Assembly: GCF_002086485.1 (NCBI RefSeq)
Contig: NZ_MVHF01000010.1
Location: 62,001-126,000 of the forward strand
Direction of reading: 5' to 3'
DNA: 64,000 nt
DNA from: Mycobacterium aquaticum
Lineage (GTDB): Bacteria > Actinomycetota > Actinomycetes > Mycobacteriales > Mycobacteriaceae
A program made the translations under genes and the position numbers. The notes under the pieces were generated by a model that worked only from the letters and a program-made list of their open reading frames with translations, was not told the DNA's origin and did no database searches. Positions 45,378 to 54,073 of this stretch are shown here, piece after piece. Within the stretch, counting starts at the first letter, position 1; each line of letters opens with the position of its first letter.

Positions 45378-46190
45378 ATGACGACCACCCGGATCGACGA
45401 CCAGTACGCGACCGGCCTCTCCCGCAGCAACATCGAGCGGGCCCTGACCGGCGCAGGGTTGGACCTCGGAAAGCTCCAACCCGCGGACCTGGGAATACTC
45501 GAGGATTTCCACACCATGGGCCGCATCGCCACCGGCCAATTGATCGATCTCGCCGGGATCACCGGCCATACCGCCGTACTCGATGCGGGCAGCGGGGTAG
45601 GAGGCACTGCCCGCTACCTCGCAGACCGGTACGGGTGCGCGGTGACTGCGGTCGACCTGACCGAGGAGTACTGCGATACCGCTCGCTGGCTCAATCATCT
45701 TGTGGGACTGGAGGACCGAATCACCGTCCGCACGGCGGACGTCACCGCATTGCCCTTCGCCGACGGCGCGTTTCAGGCCGTGGTGAGCCAGCACGTCCAG
45801 ATGAACGTCGCCGACAAGGCGGCCTTGTACCGGGAAGCCCGCCGGGTGTTGCAAGACGGGGGAGTCCTGGCGCTGTGGGACATCACGCGTGGCGAGGGCG
45901 AGGAGCCGGACTTTCCCTTGCCGTGGGCCGATCAACCCGGCGTCAGCTTCTTGGCTACACCCGACGAATTACGAAGTGCGGTCGCGTCAGCCGGGTTCGC
46001 CGTCGAGCAGTGGAACGATCTCACCGATCAGGCCGGCGCCTTGATGCAGATGGTGCTGTCGCAGCCCGTCAGACCGCTCGGGCTGCACACCTTCGTCCCC
46101 GACTTCGAGCGCAAGGCCCACAACCTCACCGCCGGGCTTGCCGACGGCAGGCTGCGGGCCGTGCAGGGGCTGGCGCGGGCGGCCAGCTAG
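45378..46190 (+). CDS. SAM-dependent methyltransferase (UbiE/sterol-MT-like)
   Basis: 270 residues, ATG 45378, GGAAAGG upstream. Motif I VLDAGSGVGGTARYLADRYG near 69-88, motif II AVDLTEEY, motif IV VTALPFADGAFQAVVSQHVQ near 120-140, typical of small-molecule or lipid O/C-methyltransferases. It ends the TetR-controlled operon. Its stop abuts the stop of a convergent gene with no base between. Confidence 0.92.
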   Translation: MTTTRIDDQYATGLSRSNIERALTGAGLDLGKLQPADLGILEDFHTMGRIATGQLIDLAGITGHTAVLDAGSGVGGTARYLADRYGCAVTAVDLTEEYCDTARWLNHLVGLEDRITVRTADVTALPFADGAFQAVVSQHVQMNVADKAALYREARRVLQDGGVLALWDITRGEGEEPDFPLPWADQPGVSFLATPDELRSAVASAGFAVEQWNDLTDQAGALMQMVLSQPVRPLGLHTFVPDFERKAHNLTAGLADGRLRAVQGLARAAS

Positions 46191-47429
46191 TCACCTTGCG
46201 GCAGAACCATTTCCGACTGCCAACAGAGCCCGCCCATTGACGGGAGCGGTTCGCGGCGTCGGGGTGGTGCGCTTGGCCTTCATATCGCGCCCGGTCGCGA
46301 TCGACCACTGGTTGATGATGTCGAGCATGTCGCGCCGGAGTTGGTTCGGCGGACCTGAGGTCGGGTTGGCGTAGAGCGCGCTGACTGCGCTGATCGAGTT
46401 GTAGACGCCCTCCTCGATGTGCCGGAACAGCGGTGACATTCGGGGCGCGAGCCGGAAGAAGCTCTCTGACTGCGCGTGCGGTGCGAGTCCGACGCGCTCA
46501 CCGATCTTCCGTAGCCGTTCCTCGGGGCTGGCGGCGGTGGCTTTGAGGTCGACGACGACGGAGTTGTTCGATTCGAGAGTCAGGTCGAACCAGGAGAGCA
46601 TGCTGACGATGACGAATTCTTCCCGCGCCAGGTTGCCGAAGCGACGTCGTGTGGTCAGCATGTCCTGCATGTCCCGGGCATGCGTGGCGATGGCGGCGTC
46701 GTCTTTGCTGTTGATGCCACTGGTATTTCGGTAGTTCTCCGATGCCGTCCACACCTCGCGAAGGAAATCCTCGAAGGTTCGGATGAGGCCGGTGTTGGCG
46801 GCTTGGGCCCGCACATAGCTGTACGGGGCTCCGTTGTTGGCGCCGTGGTTGAGGTCGACACCGAACAGGCGGTAGTAGGCGTTTCGCCGGGTGGCCTCGA
46901 GGTCGGGCCGGACCGAACTGGTGATCGCCCCGATGGACCGGGACGGCAGGTCGCGCATGAACAGTGCCTCGGTGGTTCTCAGCCACTGCTGTGTGGTCGG
47001 CGACGGTACTTCGAGCCGCTCGCCGTGTAGGAACTCGGTAACCACCCGGAAGAAAATCGGGAGCAGACGCGTGTTCTCGATGAGATACGCGTAAATGAGG
47101 TGGTCCCAGCGCGCTCCCGTTCCTGAGTCGTCCGGCGGAGCCGAGCCCCAGGTGGGCAGAGTGCCGTAAATGGTGCCGTTGACGGCGTTCAACCGTTTGT
47201 GAAGCCCGGATTCGAAGCCGGGCGCCTGGCCGTAGAGCAGAGCCGGCGGCAACCGGAAGCCCGGCAGCGATTGACTTCCGTACGCCCATGATTCCTCGAG
47301 AAAGCGGAGGATCTCCTCTGGGTGCAGAGCGAAGACATCGTTGGCCGCCTTGGTGGCCTGCTCAATGACATCCGTTGTGCCACTGGCACGTTCCAGGTCG
47401 GCAAACCAACTGGCCAGTTCGAGCATCAT
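46191..47429 (-). CDS. unknown protein, last gene of the 46-52 kb operon
   Basis: 412 residues, not recognised. ATG 47429 overlaps the upstream stop by 4 bp. The sequence is soluble, mostly helical, with hydrophobic FALHPEEILRFLEESWAYG near 33-51, LIYAYLIENTRLLPIFFRVV near 112-131 and EEFVIVSMLSWFDLTLESNN near 270. The C-terminal 35 residues are basic and Pro/Thr-rich. No signal peptide or transmembrane helix is obvious. Coupling implies it works with the other operon proteins, perhaps as an adaptor or chaperone; that is only inference. Confidence 0.7.
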   Translation of the reverse strand: MMLELASWFADLERASGTTDVIEQATKAANDVFALHPEEILRFLEESWAYGSQSLPGFRLPPALLYGQAPGFESGLHKRLNAVNGTIYGTLPTWGSAPPDDSGTGARWDHLIYAYLIENTRLLPIFFRVVTEFLHGERLEVPSPTTQQWLRTTEALFMRDLPSRSIGAITSSVRPDLEATRRNAYYRLFGVDLNHGANNGAPYSYVRAQAANTGLIRTFEDFLREVWTASENYRNTSGINSKDDAAIATHARDMQDMLTTRRRFGNLAREEFVIVSMLSWFDLTLESNNSVVVDLKATAASPEERLRKIGERVGLAPHAQSESFFRLAPRMSPLFRHIEEGVYNSISAVSALYANPTSGPPNQLRRDMLDIINQWSIATGRDMKAKRTTPTPRTAPVNGRALLAVGNGSAAR

Positions 47430-48025
47430 CGGACTGCTCCTCTTGTGGTGGGAATGTGCACATCGGACGTGGTGGTGAAGTACTCGTCAGCGGTAGTGCG
47501 AACGGTGACGGGTCCGGTCGTCGCGCCGTCCGGTATCACTGCCTGGTACCACTGACGCCCGCTGGTTGAGCCGGCGCACCGGACTGTCAAGGGCGTGGGT
47601 ACCACATTGATCACACCGCCGTCGACGCCGGTGCTGAAAGCGACATCGTCTGCGGCAGCCGCGAACTGGAGCACGAAAACAGCCACCAGTTGCATCTCGC
47701 ACTCGTAGACGTGCAACGAGACCAGCCGCCCGGGGCCGATCACATCGTCGTCATCGGGACCTGCGAGCTGTTGTCGCAGTGCCGCATAACTGTTGACGAT
47801 CTGCCGTTCCTCGGCGGTGTAGTCGGCGCCGGGCGGGACGAACCGGGTGTCGAGGGCATCTATCAGCTGATCCAGTAGCGTCTGGTTGCCCGCTCTCAGC
47901 TGGTTTCCGAATTCCTTGAACACAGCCGAGAGGACCTCGATGTCGGAGCCGGTCTGGTGGCCGTTACCGGCAGAAGGTTGTCCGCCGCTGGCGCCGCGTG
48001 CGGACTCTGACGTTGTTGTTGGCAT
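47426..48025 (-). CDS. unknown protein, 199 aa, of the 46-52 kb operon
   Basis: From ATG 48025 (a TTG three codons earlier is possible). Not recognised. N-terminal 30 residues are Ser/Gly/Gln-rich and low-complexity; next comes a helical segment (VLSAVFKEFGNQLRAGNQTL then LDQLIDALDTRFVPPGADYT) and a C-terminal beta-rich region (VVPTPLTVRCAGSTSGRQWY, TGPVTVRTTADEYFTTTSDV). It lies 15 bp after the metalloprotease-like gene and overlaps the next gene by 4 bp, showing cotranslation. Confidence 0.72.
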   Translation of the reverse strand: MPTTTSESARGASGGQPSAGNGHQTGSDIEVLSAVFKEFGNQLRAGNQTLLDQLIDALDTRFVPPGADYTAEERQIVNSYAALRQQLAGPDDDDVIGPGRLVSLHVYECEMQLVAVFVLQFAAAADDVAFSTGVDGGVINVVPTPLTVRCAGSTSGRQWYQAVIPDGATTGPVTVRTTADEYFTTTSDVHIPTTRGAVR

Positions 48026-48040
48026 GGCTCTCAATCCCTT

Positions 48041-48460
48041 TCACGCTACTTGTGCCGCGTCGGTGAGGGTTCCCAGCCGGCGCATCCAGATCTCGAAATC
48101 GCGCGCCGTCGCGGCGGCACTCTCCGGTTTGGCTGCCACGTTGTAGGACGCGAGCGCCAATAGACGCAGTCCCTCGGACTGCAGGTAGTGACTCGATACG
48201 GTCAGCGCGGTTCCGGCTGTGCGCTCAAGGTCCGCCAGTGCGGCCGGTGATACCCGGCCCGGGTCGACGACATCGCACAGTGCCTTACCGGCGAAGGCCC
48301 GCATCGGTGTTCGCAGGCCGATCTCGACGATCCGCGGAAGCGACTCGATGCTGCGTTCGATCAACGCCGAACCGCGGCAGGTGCCGCCGAGAGCGGGTAG
48401 GCGACCTGCCAAGCCTGTGCGAGGGTGTCCCAGGGGCCCGTGCCATAGAAGCGCTTGCAC
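48041..48460 (-). pseudogene. out-of-frame C-terminal part of the metalloprotease-like gene
   Basis: From about 48385 down to the stop at 48041 this frame encodes a coherent alpha-helical tail (SALIERSIESLPRIVEIGLR, SHYLQSEGLRLLALASYNVA, EIWMRRLGTL) that fits as the natural continuation of the preceding gene, which stops early at 48361. Its own nearest ATG (48460) lies within the upstream gene, and the first about 25 residues there are only a shadow. A -1 shift near 48365-48395 joins both. No classical slippery heptamer is seen. Confidence 0.6.
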
Positions 48461-49302
48461 ATCTCGACACCCACCAGCACCCGCAGGTAGGCGATCGGAT
48501 GCGGATCACCGAGCGGCAACGCAAACACCCGCTGGACGTCGTTGACCACGTCGTGCAGCGCAGCCACCGCACCGAACCCGCTGTGCGCGAACGCAAGGAG
48601 GTCTGGTCCGAGTTCAGTCGCCCAGCCTGACCACATCTCGGCCACTATCGGATCGGCGATGCCCCGCCGCAGAGCGGCGGTCAGCTCGTCGTTCCATCCG
48701 GTCAGGTGTGCCACCTGGTGGCCTGCTTCGTGCAGCATCGACGTCGGTCGCATCATGTTGAACCGCGTGAGTTTGATCGCCGCGGCCGGCGACGGTGATC
48801 CGCCTTCCCATGCCCGCCAGCCCGCCCGCAGAATCGACGCACCCAGCCCGTTGTCGAGATATACGAGAACAGGCGGTGTTTCGAGGCGCAGCGGGCGCAA
48901 TGCGGCCCTCATGCTTTCCGCGGCGAGAAAGTCGAAGGCGCGCAGGAGTTCTCCGAGTGCGGTGCTCGTCCTGGAGCGGACGGCGTTGCCGTAGAAGCTC
49001 AGTACCGTCTCGAGTTGCAGAAAGCGACGACGGAAGCGGGTGACTCGGCCGTGGCAGCGACGCAGGTCGTCCACTGCGGAAGCTGCGCGCAGATCGGTTT
49101 GGAGGGCGTCTAGTTCGAGCTGGGTGGCCCCGATGAGACTGGTCAGATGGCGGCGCAGCGCGATGCCGACGTACCGTTCCAGGGACTGCCAAGCACTGGT
49201 AGCGGCGAAGTTCTCCAGGTCGCTGAGGCCGACCATCGCCGTCTGCCAGTGTGCGATCTCGCCTCTGAGTTCAAAGACGATGGACTCCTGCTGGCTGATC
49301 AT
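48361..49302 (-). CDS. putative HExxH zinc metalloprotease of the 46-52 kb operon (truncated by frameshift?)
   Basis: 313 residues; ATG 49302 overlaps the 825-aa gene's stop by 4 bp. Zinc motif HEAGHQVAHLTGW with His191, Glu192, His195; 35 residues on, WATELGPDLLAF supplies a Glu (230) in a plausible gluzincin third-ligand position. N-terminal 130 residues are helical. The remaining C-terminus appears in another frame (to 48041), so the intended product is about 420 aa. No signal peptide. It may process the large partner encoded just upstream; untested. Confidence 0.72.
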   Translation of the reverse strand: MISQQESIVFELRGEIAHWQTAMVGLSDLENFAATSAWQSLERYVGIALRRHLTSLIGATQLELDALQTDLRAASAVDDLRRCHGRVTRFRRRFLQLETVLSFYGNAVRSRTSTALGELLRAFDFLAAESMRAALRPLRLETPPVLVYLDNGLGASILRAGWRAWEGGSPSPAAAIKLTRFNMMRPTSMLHEAGHQVAHLTGWNDELTAALRRGIADPIVAEMWSGWATELGPDLLAFAHSGFGAVAALHDVVNDVQRVFALPLGDPHPIAYLRVLVGVEMCKRFYGTGPWDTLAQAWQVAYPLSAAPAAVRR

Positions 49303-51776
49303 GACTGGAAGCCCGCTACCGAACGCACGGTGACTTCGGGGGAACCGAGGATCGCTCGAGCCACCGCCGTGAGAGAGCCCAGACCCTTGCCACGCAGCGC
49401 ATCATCGAGCAGTTTCATCGCGCCCGCGTGGCGGATGGCGACGACGATGGTGACGCCTTGGGCCGGCTTGTCGGCCGCGGTGAGGAACTCTTGCCTGCGG
49501 CGCTGAAGAAATTCGGAGACCGCGGTACCGACCCACTCGATGACCTTGTCCGCGAGCTTCTCGAGGATCTTCGCCCCGATCGCACTGAGCGCACCACCGA
49601 CGAACTGTTCCTCCGACGCCACTTCGTGGATGATCTTGACGTGGCGGGAGGCATTTCCGGAAAGAACGCTCTTGACCCCTGCCACGTACACGCGCCTGAG
49701 CAGAATCAGTGCGGGCGTCACCGATTCGCCGCGGCGGATCGAGGCAGCCACTGCCTGCGCGTCGCTTTCATCGAGGTGAATGCACAGGCGCGCAGTCGAT
49801 GTCGGGAAGTCGAGCGTGATGTTGACCTGGCTGGAGTGACCACGCCGCTGTACCGGCTGCGATGCGTTCGGGCTTGTCGGGTGTGCCGTGGTGTGTGCCC
49901 GCTGGGGTACGAGCACGACGAACCGCTGTCGGACTGCGATGCGGCGGTGCGAATGCAGATAGTGGTTGGGCACATCGCGTCCGAGGCCGGGCTCGCCGAA
50001 GAGTGCGGTCGCATTGTGCCGGGTCAGCGGGATGAACAGGCGCCAACCCCGCGGATGGGTCGGGCCCAGGCCGGGCACGTGAGTCTCGAGGCGCGCGATC
50101 GTGGAGAGTTTTGTCCCGACCATCGCCTCGAACAGATAGGCCTTGCACGTGACGGGCCCGGTGACGCCGTAACGCGATTTCAGGAAGGTTCCCAGGTGGA
50201 TTCCACCGAAGCCGGTCACCGACTTGGCCAGTTGGTGTGTCACCGTCACATCGAGCGGCCGGGAGTAGAAGCGGTAGCGCTTACGCCCGTTGCGCGGACG
50301 CAGTATCCACGTTCCGCGATGGCGCACACGCGTGGAGACCTCTTGGTACTGCTCACGGATCACGTTGGTGGGAAATGATTCTGACGCCGCTTCTGCGAAT
50401 GCTTCCTGCACCACCGCTTCCAGCAGGCGTTGGTCCTCGAACGTCTCGGATTCGAGTTCGGCGAGCCGCTGCACAGTGCCTTCCACCGCCGATGCGACGG
50501 CTTCAGCGGCCAATTGGGTTTGGTTGCCGGGAACTTCGAGGCCGATCATGCTCATGCCTGTCGAGACGATGGCCTGTGACAGTTGGGTTGCGATCGTGGG
50601 CCCGATGTAGGGGCGCACCAGCGCGGCAAGGTATTTGGCCAGGAACCCGACGACCCGGTCGCGCCCGATGATCGAGATACCGATGCGCAGCGCCGCGATG
50701 ATGGCCGGAATGAAGTTCTCCATGGCCGCGTTTATGGAAGCCTCGTTGGTGGCCTGGGAGATCTCGTTGATGAACCGCTCACGGGCGGCGTCGAGCTCGG
50801 CCAGCCGGTGGTCGGTTTCGGACTCCGAGGTGACGGACTCGCCCGGCATCCAGGCTTCGGAGCTCTCGCCGGACTCGGCGAAGAGTTCACCGACCAGCCT
50901 GGCGTCGATTTCGTGCTGGATGGAGTCGACGTCGGTGTGTGCGAGCGCTTGAAGTTCGTTGCCTGCGGCTTCCGTCTGTTCTGCGGAACCGCCGAAGTAG
51001 CTCTCGAATTCGCCGGCGGTCTCGCCGACCCCGAACAGTTTGGCCGCGACTTTCCGGGCGGCAGGGCGCAGTGATACGGGTAGCCGGCTCAGCGCGAGAT
51101 CGAGTACTCGCTTCAGCAGGGGCCGGACGACCTTCTTCAGGCCTTTGAGAATGAAGCCGAGCGGAATGACCTTACCGACTGCGGCGATTCCCTTCTTGGC
51201 CAGTCTGATTGCTCCGCCGGCGACCGCCTTTGCCTTCTTCCAGAGTCCCCCGAGGAAGTTCTCGACACCCGGTGTGAGGTGTTCGAAGCTGGGCTGGATG
51301 GTCTCGAAGAGTCGATCCAGCTCTTGCTCGGTGATCTGTGAGATGTCGTGTTGGGCATACTGTTCGGCGTACCGCTCCAGAAACGACTCTGCTTCGCGCG
51401 CTACGGGTGTCATGTAGTTCTCGAGGTAGCGTTCGGCCTCGTTCGCGGACGCTTCGCCGATCTGTTCGGACATGCTCGACGACGCTTCGGCCGCGAGCTC
51501 GTAGAGGGCCTCGGAGAACTCGCTCTCGTACAGGCTCGAGACCACTTCGTCGTACGCTTCCCGGTGGATGTCCGACCCCTCGGATACGACCTCGTCGTAG
51601 GCCGAGCGGAACGGGCTTTCCAATTCGGTGAAGAACTCGAAACCATTTGCGCTGCTGGGTGATTCCAGATTCTCCGACTCTGCCGGGAATGCTTCTCCCT
51701 GCTCGGCGAAGTCGAACGTTTCGGTGAACGGGGAGAGGGGAGCGTAGGACTCGCTCTCCATGGATGAGGTAGTCAC
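49299..51776 (-). CDS. large protein with acidic ESPF/YDEVV head and cationic amphipathic core
   Basis: 825 residues, ATG 51776. Not assigned to a named family. Residues 1-160 are very acidic with ELESPFRSAYDEVV at 51-64 and again EAYDEVV at 74-79. Residues 175-248 switch to strongly cationic, amphipathic helices (GLWKKAKAVAGGAIRLAKKG at 177-196, KGLKKVVRPLLKRVLDLALS at 211-230). A hydrophobic region spans about 354-415 (PAIIAALRIGISIIGRDRVV). Residues 480-825 are a mixed alpha/beta part with an Arg-rich entrance. No signal peptide. The acidic head may neutralise the membrane-active core until cleavage or delivery. First gene of a coupled operon. Confidence 0.75.
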   Translation of the reverse strand: MTTSSMESESYAPLSPFTETFDFAEQGEAFPAESENLESPSSANGFEFFTELESPFRSAYDEVVSEGSDIHREAYDEVVSSLYESEFSEALYELAAEASSSMSEQIGEASANEAERYLENYMTPVAREAESFLERYAEQYAQHDISQITEQELDRLFETIQPSFEHLTPGVENFLGGLWKKAKAVAGGAIRLAKKGIAAVGKVIPLGFILKGLKKVVRPLLKRVLDLALSRLPVSLRPAARKVAAKLFGVGETAGEFESYFGGSAEQTEAAGNELQALAHTDVDSIQHEIDARLVGELFAESGESSEAWMPGESVTSESETDHRLAELDAARERFINEISQATNEASINAAMENFIPAIIAALRIGISIIGRDRVVGFLAKYLAALVRPYIGPTIATQLSQAIVSTGMSMIGLEVPGNQTQLAAEAVASAVEGTVQRLAELESETFEDQRLLEAVVQEAFAEAASESFPTNVIREQYQEVSTRVRHRGTWILRPRNGRKRYRFYSRPLDVTVTHQLAKSVTGFGGIHLGTFLKSRYGVTGPVTCKAYLFEAMVGTKLSTIARLETHVPGLGPTHPRGWRLFIPLTRHNATALFGEPGLGRDVPNHYLHSHRRIAVRQRFVVLVPQRAHTTAHPTSPNASQPVQRRGHSSQVNITLDFPTSTARLCIHLDESDAQAVAASIRRGESVTPALILLRRVYVAGVKSVLSGNASRHVKIIHEVASEEQFVGGALSAIGAKILEKLADKVIEWVGTAVSEFLQRRRQEFLTAADKPAQGVTIVVAIRHAGAMKLLDDALRGKGLGSLTAVARAILGSPEVTVRSVAGFQS

Positions 51777-51846
51777 GGGTGGTCTCCTCCCACGGCGGAT
51801 CTGATCTGGGTGCCAAGGTAGCGAGGGGCCTGACCGGTGTGAATGC

Positions 51847-51858
51847 GTAGTCGACTAC
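51847..51858. promoter_or_regulatory. 12-bp palindrome GTAGTCGACTAC, candidate operator
   Basis: Perfect self-complementary site upstream of the unknown operon; position fits an operator near the minus-strand promoter. The cognate regulator is not in the neighbourhood. Confidence 0.45.
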
Positions 51859-52107
51859 TCCAATTTCCAACACCCGCAGGCGGTCTCGCGCAAGTCGTCG
51901 CGAATGAAAACACTTGGGCCGGCACCGGCGGCAGAGCCAGTTACGGCGTAATGCGTTGCTGCTGCCTTCCTTGTCAAATAGTTGGGAGCGCCAGGTCCGC
52001 CGGACCCGACGTCGTCCTGGCGAAGATGTCCTCGATGTCGTGGTCATTGTCGGTCGGCCCACGTGCCCGCTTCGTTCGGCGTACGGGGCGAGACCGCCAG
52101 GGTCGGA

Positions 52108-52113
52108 TACGCT
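52108..52113 (+). promoter_or_regulatory. -10 box TACGCT, leaderless promoter
   Basis: TANNNT hexamer ending 7 nt before GTG 52121; transcription would begin at the start codon. Confidence 0.55.
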
Positions 52114-52120
52114 GGCCTGC

Positions 52121-52900
52121 GTGACGCAAACTGCTTCACGGCGCGAAGTCCTCAAACACGCTGCGCTGCTCGCACCGGCGCTCGCCGTCCCCGGTGCGCT
52201 GGCCGCGACACTCGGGATGCCCGTAGCATCGGCCGACGGCCTGCAGCTCGTCGATTTCGCCGACCGGCTGGTCCAGCCCGAGCAGATCAAGGCCGCCGGC
52301 TTCGGCGGAGCCCTGGTCTACGTCTCCCAACTGCGGCCGGGGGCCACGTTCGACTTCAAGCCCGTCACTCGTGACTATGCCGACCGCCTCCGCGCGGCGG
52401 GTCTGCAGATCGTCAGTTGCTACCAGTTCGGCAAGCCCGGGTGGCCGACACCGTCGGACTTCACTCGCGGCTACGACGGAGGTGTGGCTGACGCGCAGAC
52501 TGCGGTGGGCCTGCATACCGCCGCGGGCGGTCCGGCGTCGGCGCCCATCTTCTTCAGTGTCGACGAGGACGTCGACGCTGCCACATGGAAATCCACGGCA
52601 GTGCAATGGTTTCGCGGCATCAACTCGGTTCTCGGCGTTGGCCGCACCGGCATCTACGGTGGGCGCCGCCAGTGTGGCTGGGCCATCGCCGACGGCGTGA
52701 TCGGATCCTCGAGCAGCCCGGGCTATCGGTGGGCGTGGCAGACGAAGGCGTGGTCACGGGGCGAGCGTGAACCGGCTGCCGTGCTCTTCCAGCGGGAAGT
52801 CGTCACCGCATCCGACCCGGGTTTCGTGATCGACGGCGTCCACGTTGACGTAAACGACGTCCTGGCAGCTGATTTCGGCCAGTGGGACCTCGCCAGATGA
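52121..52900 (+). CDS. Tat-exported DUF1906 (Rv2525c-like) glycoside-hydrolase-fold protein
   Basis: 259 residues from GTG 52121. N-terminal twin-arginine signal SRREVLKHAALLAPALAVPG, cleavage expected near ASADG at about 38. The mature part is DUF1906: LQLVDFADRLVQPEQIKAAG, SCYQFGKPGWPTPSDF, IFFSVDEDVDAATWKS, GRTGIYGGRRQCGWAIADG, ending HVDVNDVLAADFG. Rv2525c has a GH25-like TIM-barrel fold and influences the cell wall and antibiotic tolerance. Divergent from the unknown operon, suggesting a shared envelope function. Confidence 0.93.
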   Translation: MTQTASRREVLKHAALLAPALAVPGALAATLGMPVASADGLQLVDFADRLVQPEQIKAAGFGGALVYVSQLRPGATFDFKPVTRDYADRLRAAGLQIVSCYQFGKPGWPTPSDFTRGYDGGVADAQTAVGLHTAAGGPASAPIFFSVDEDVDAATWKSTAVQWFRGINSVLGVGRTGIYGGRRQCGWAIADGVIGSSSSPGYRWAWQTKAWSRGEREPAAVLFQREVVTASDPGFVIDGVHVDVNDVLAADFGQWDLAR

Positions 52901-52904
52901 CGGC

Positions 52905-53930
52905 TCAGCGGAAGCGCACATCCATCGTCGCCAGGCCGAAGATCTTGCGGCCGCCGGATTTCGCGGCGACGATGACCACACCCGAGCGGGTCTCCGGGTC
53001 CAGTGACTTGATGCGGCCGCTGAACTCGATGTCGGCCCCTTCTTTGGCCGAGACGATCGCAGGCTGGGACAGCCGCACCGCGTAGCGGGTCACCGCGCCT
53101 GGGTCGCCCGACCACGCGGAGACAAATCCGGCGCCCAACCCCATGGTCAGCATCCCGTGGGCGATCACGTCGGGCAGGCCGGCGAGTTTGGCGATCTCCT
53201 CGTCCCAGTGGATCGGGTTGGCGTCACCGGCGACGCCGGCGTAGTTCACGAGGTCGCCGCGGGACAGTCGATAGTGGTGCGCGCCCAGCTCGTCACCGAC
53301 GTTCACGTCCTCGAAGGACGGCGTCCCCGGCGTACGGGCGTCTGGCCGGGCGATGCGCACCTCGCCCTGCGGCCGCACGGTCTTCTGATAGTCGGCGTCG
53401 GACGCGCCGATACCGGAGAAGTCCACGTCGTGCATCATCGCGTTCTGCACAGCCGCCATCGTCCCTGGATTGATGTCGTCCGCAGTGACACCGACCACCG
53501 TGGTGTGCAGGGTGTGCACGCGCTCCCCGGCCGTGTCGGTGAAGGTGTTGGTCACAGTGATCAGGTCCCGGCCGGCGACTCGGCGCACCGACGTCAGCTC
53601 GACGTCGACTTGCAACTCGTCGCCGGCGACGATCGGGCGATGCTGTTCGAAGACCTCTTCGGTCTGCAGGTAGGTGTCGTAGCCGACGACCACCGACTCG
53701 AACATGCGACGGTTGGCCGCCATTGCCGGGGTCGAGGTGAACGTCAGCGGTGCGACCAGCCCGGAATAGCCCAGCTCAGCGGCCGCGGAGACGTTCCAAT
53801 GTGCGGGGTGGTAGTCCTGCACGGCGCGGGCGTACTCGCGTACCTTCTCGCGGCCGACTCGGTACGTGTCGTCCGCCTGGTAGTAGTGGCCAACCCGGGA
53901 TTCGAGTGCCGACGTCTCTGCTGCGGTCAT
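52905..53930 (-). CDS. fused (3R)-hydroxyacyl-ACP/CoA dehydratase, HadA-HadB type
   Basis: 341 residues from ATG 53930 (MTAAETSALESRVGHYYQ), the start consistent with homologues; ATG 53951 is possible. The N-terminal hotdog is HadA/UPF0336-like (REKVREYARAVQDYHPAHWN), the C-terminal one MaoC/HadB-like with the catalytic hydratase-2 motif GDANPIHWDEEIAKLAG near 250-265. It dehydrates 3R-hydroxyacyl thioesters, for example in fatty or mycolic acid metabolism, and is distinct from the essential FAS-II hadABC locus. Divergent from an NDH-like flavoprotein. Confidence 0.92.
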   Translation of the reverse strand: MTAAETSALESRVGHYYQADDTYRVGREKVREYARAVQDYHPAHWNVSAAAELGYSGLVAPLTFTSTPAMAANRRMFESVVVGYDTYLQTEEVFEQHRPIVAGDELQVDVELTSVRRVAGRDLITVTNTFTDTAGERVHTLHTTVVGVTADDINPGTMAAVQNAMMHDVDFSGIGASDADYQKTVRPQGEVRIARPDARTPGTPSFEDVNVGDELGAHHYRLSRGDLVNYAGVAGDANPIHWDEEIAKLAGLPDVIAHGMLTMGLGAGFVSAWSGDPGAVTRYAVRLSQPAIVSAKEGADIEFSGRIKSLDPETRSGVVIVAAKSGGRKIFGLATMDVRFR

Positions 53931-54073
53931 GAATGTGCTCAACTCTTCCATCGGCTTGTTCGCTGAAGCCGACCACAGCACATTAACGTGCCGACCGGGC
54001 CCAATACACGCTGATGTCCCCGCCGCGGGCTGCCCACCGCAAAACGGTCCCCTTCGGGCGTGCACTTGGAATC

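Larger units (their letters stand above)
51777..52120. other. divergent intergenic region of the 46-52 kb system, 344 bp
   Basis: Separates the minus-strand operon from the plus-strand DUF1906 gene. It contains the perfect 12-bp palindrome GTAGTCGACTAC (51847-51858), about 71 bp upstream of the 825-aa gene, and a TACGCT -10 box at 52108-52113 before the DUF1906 gene. No coding frame is convincing. Confidence 0.6.
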
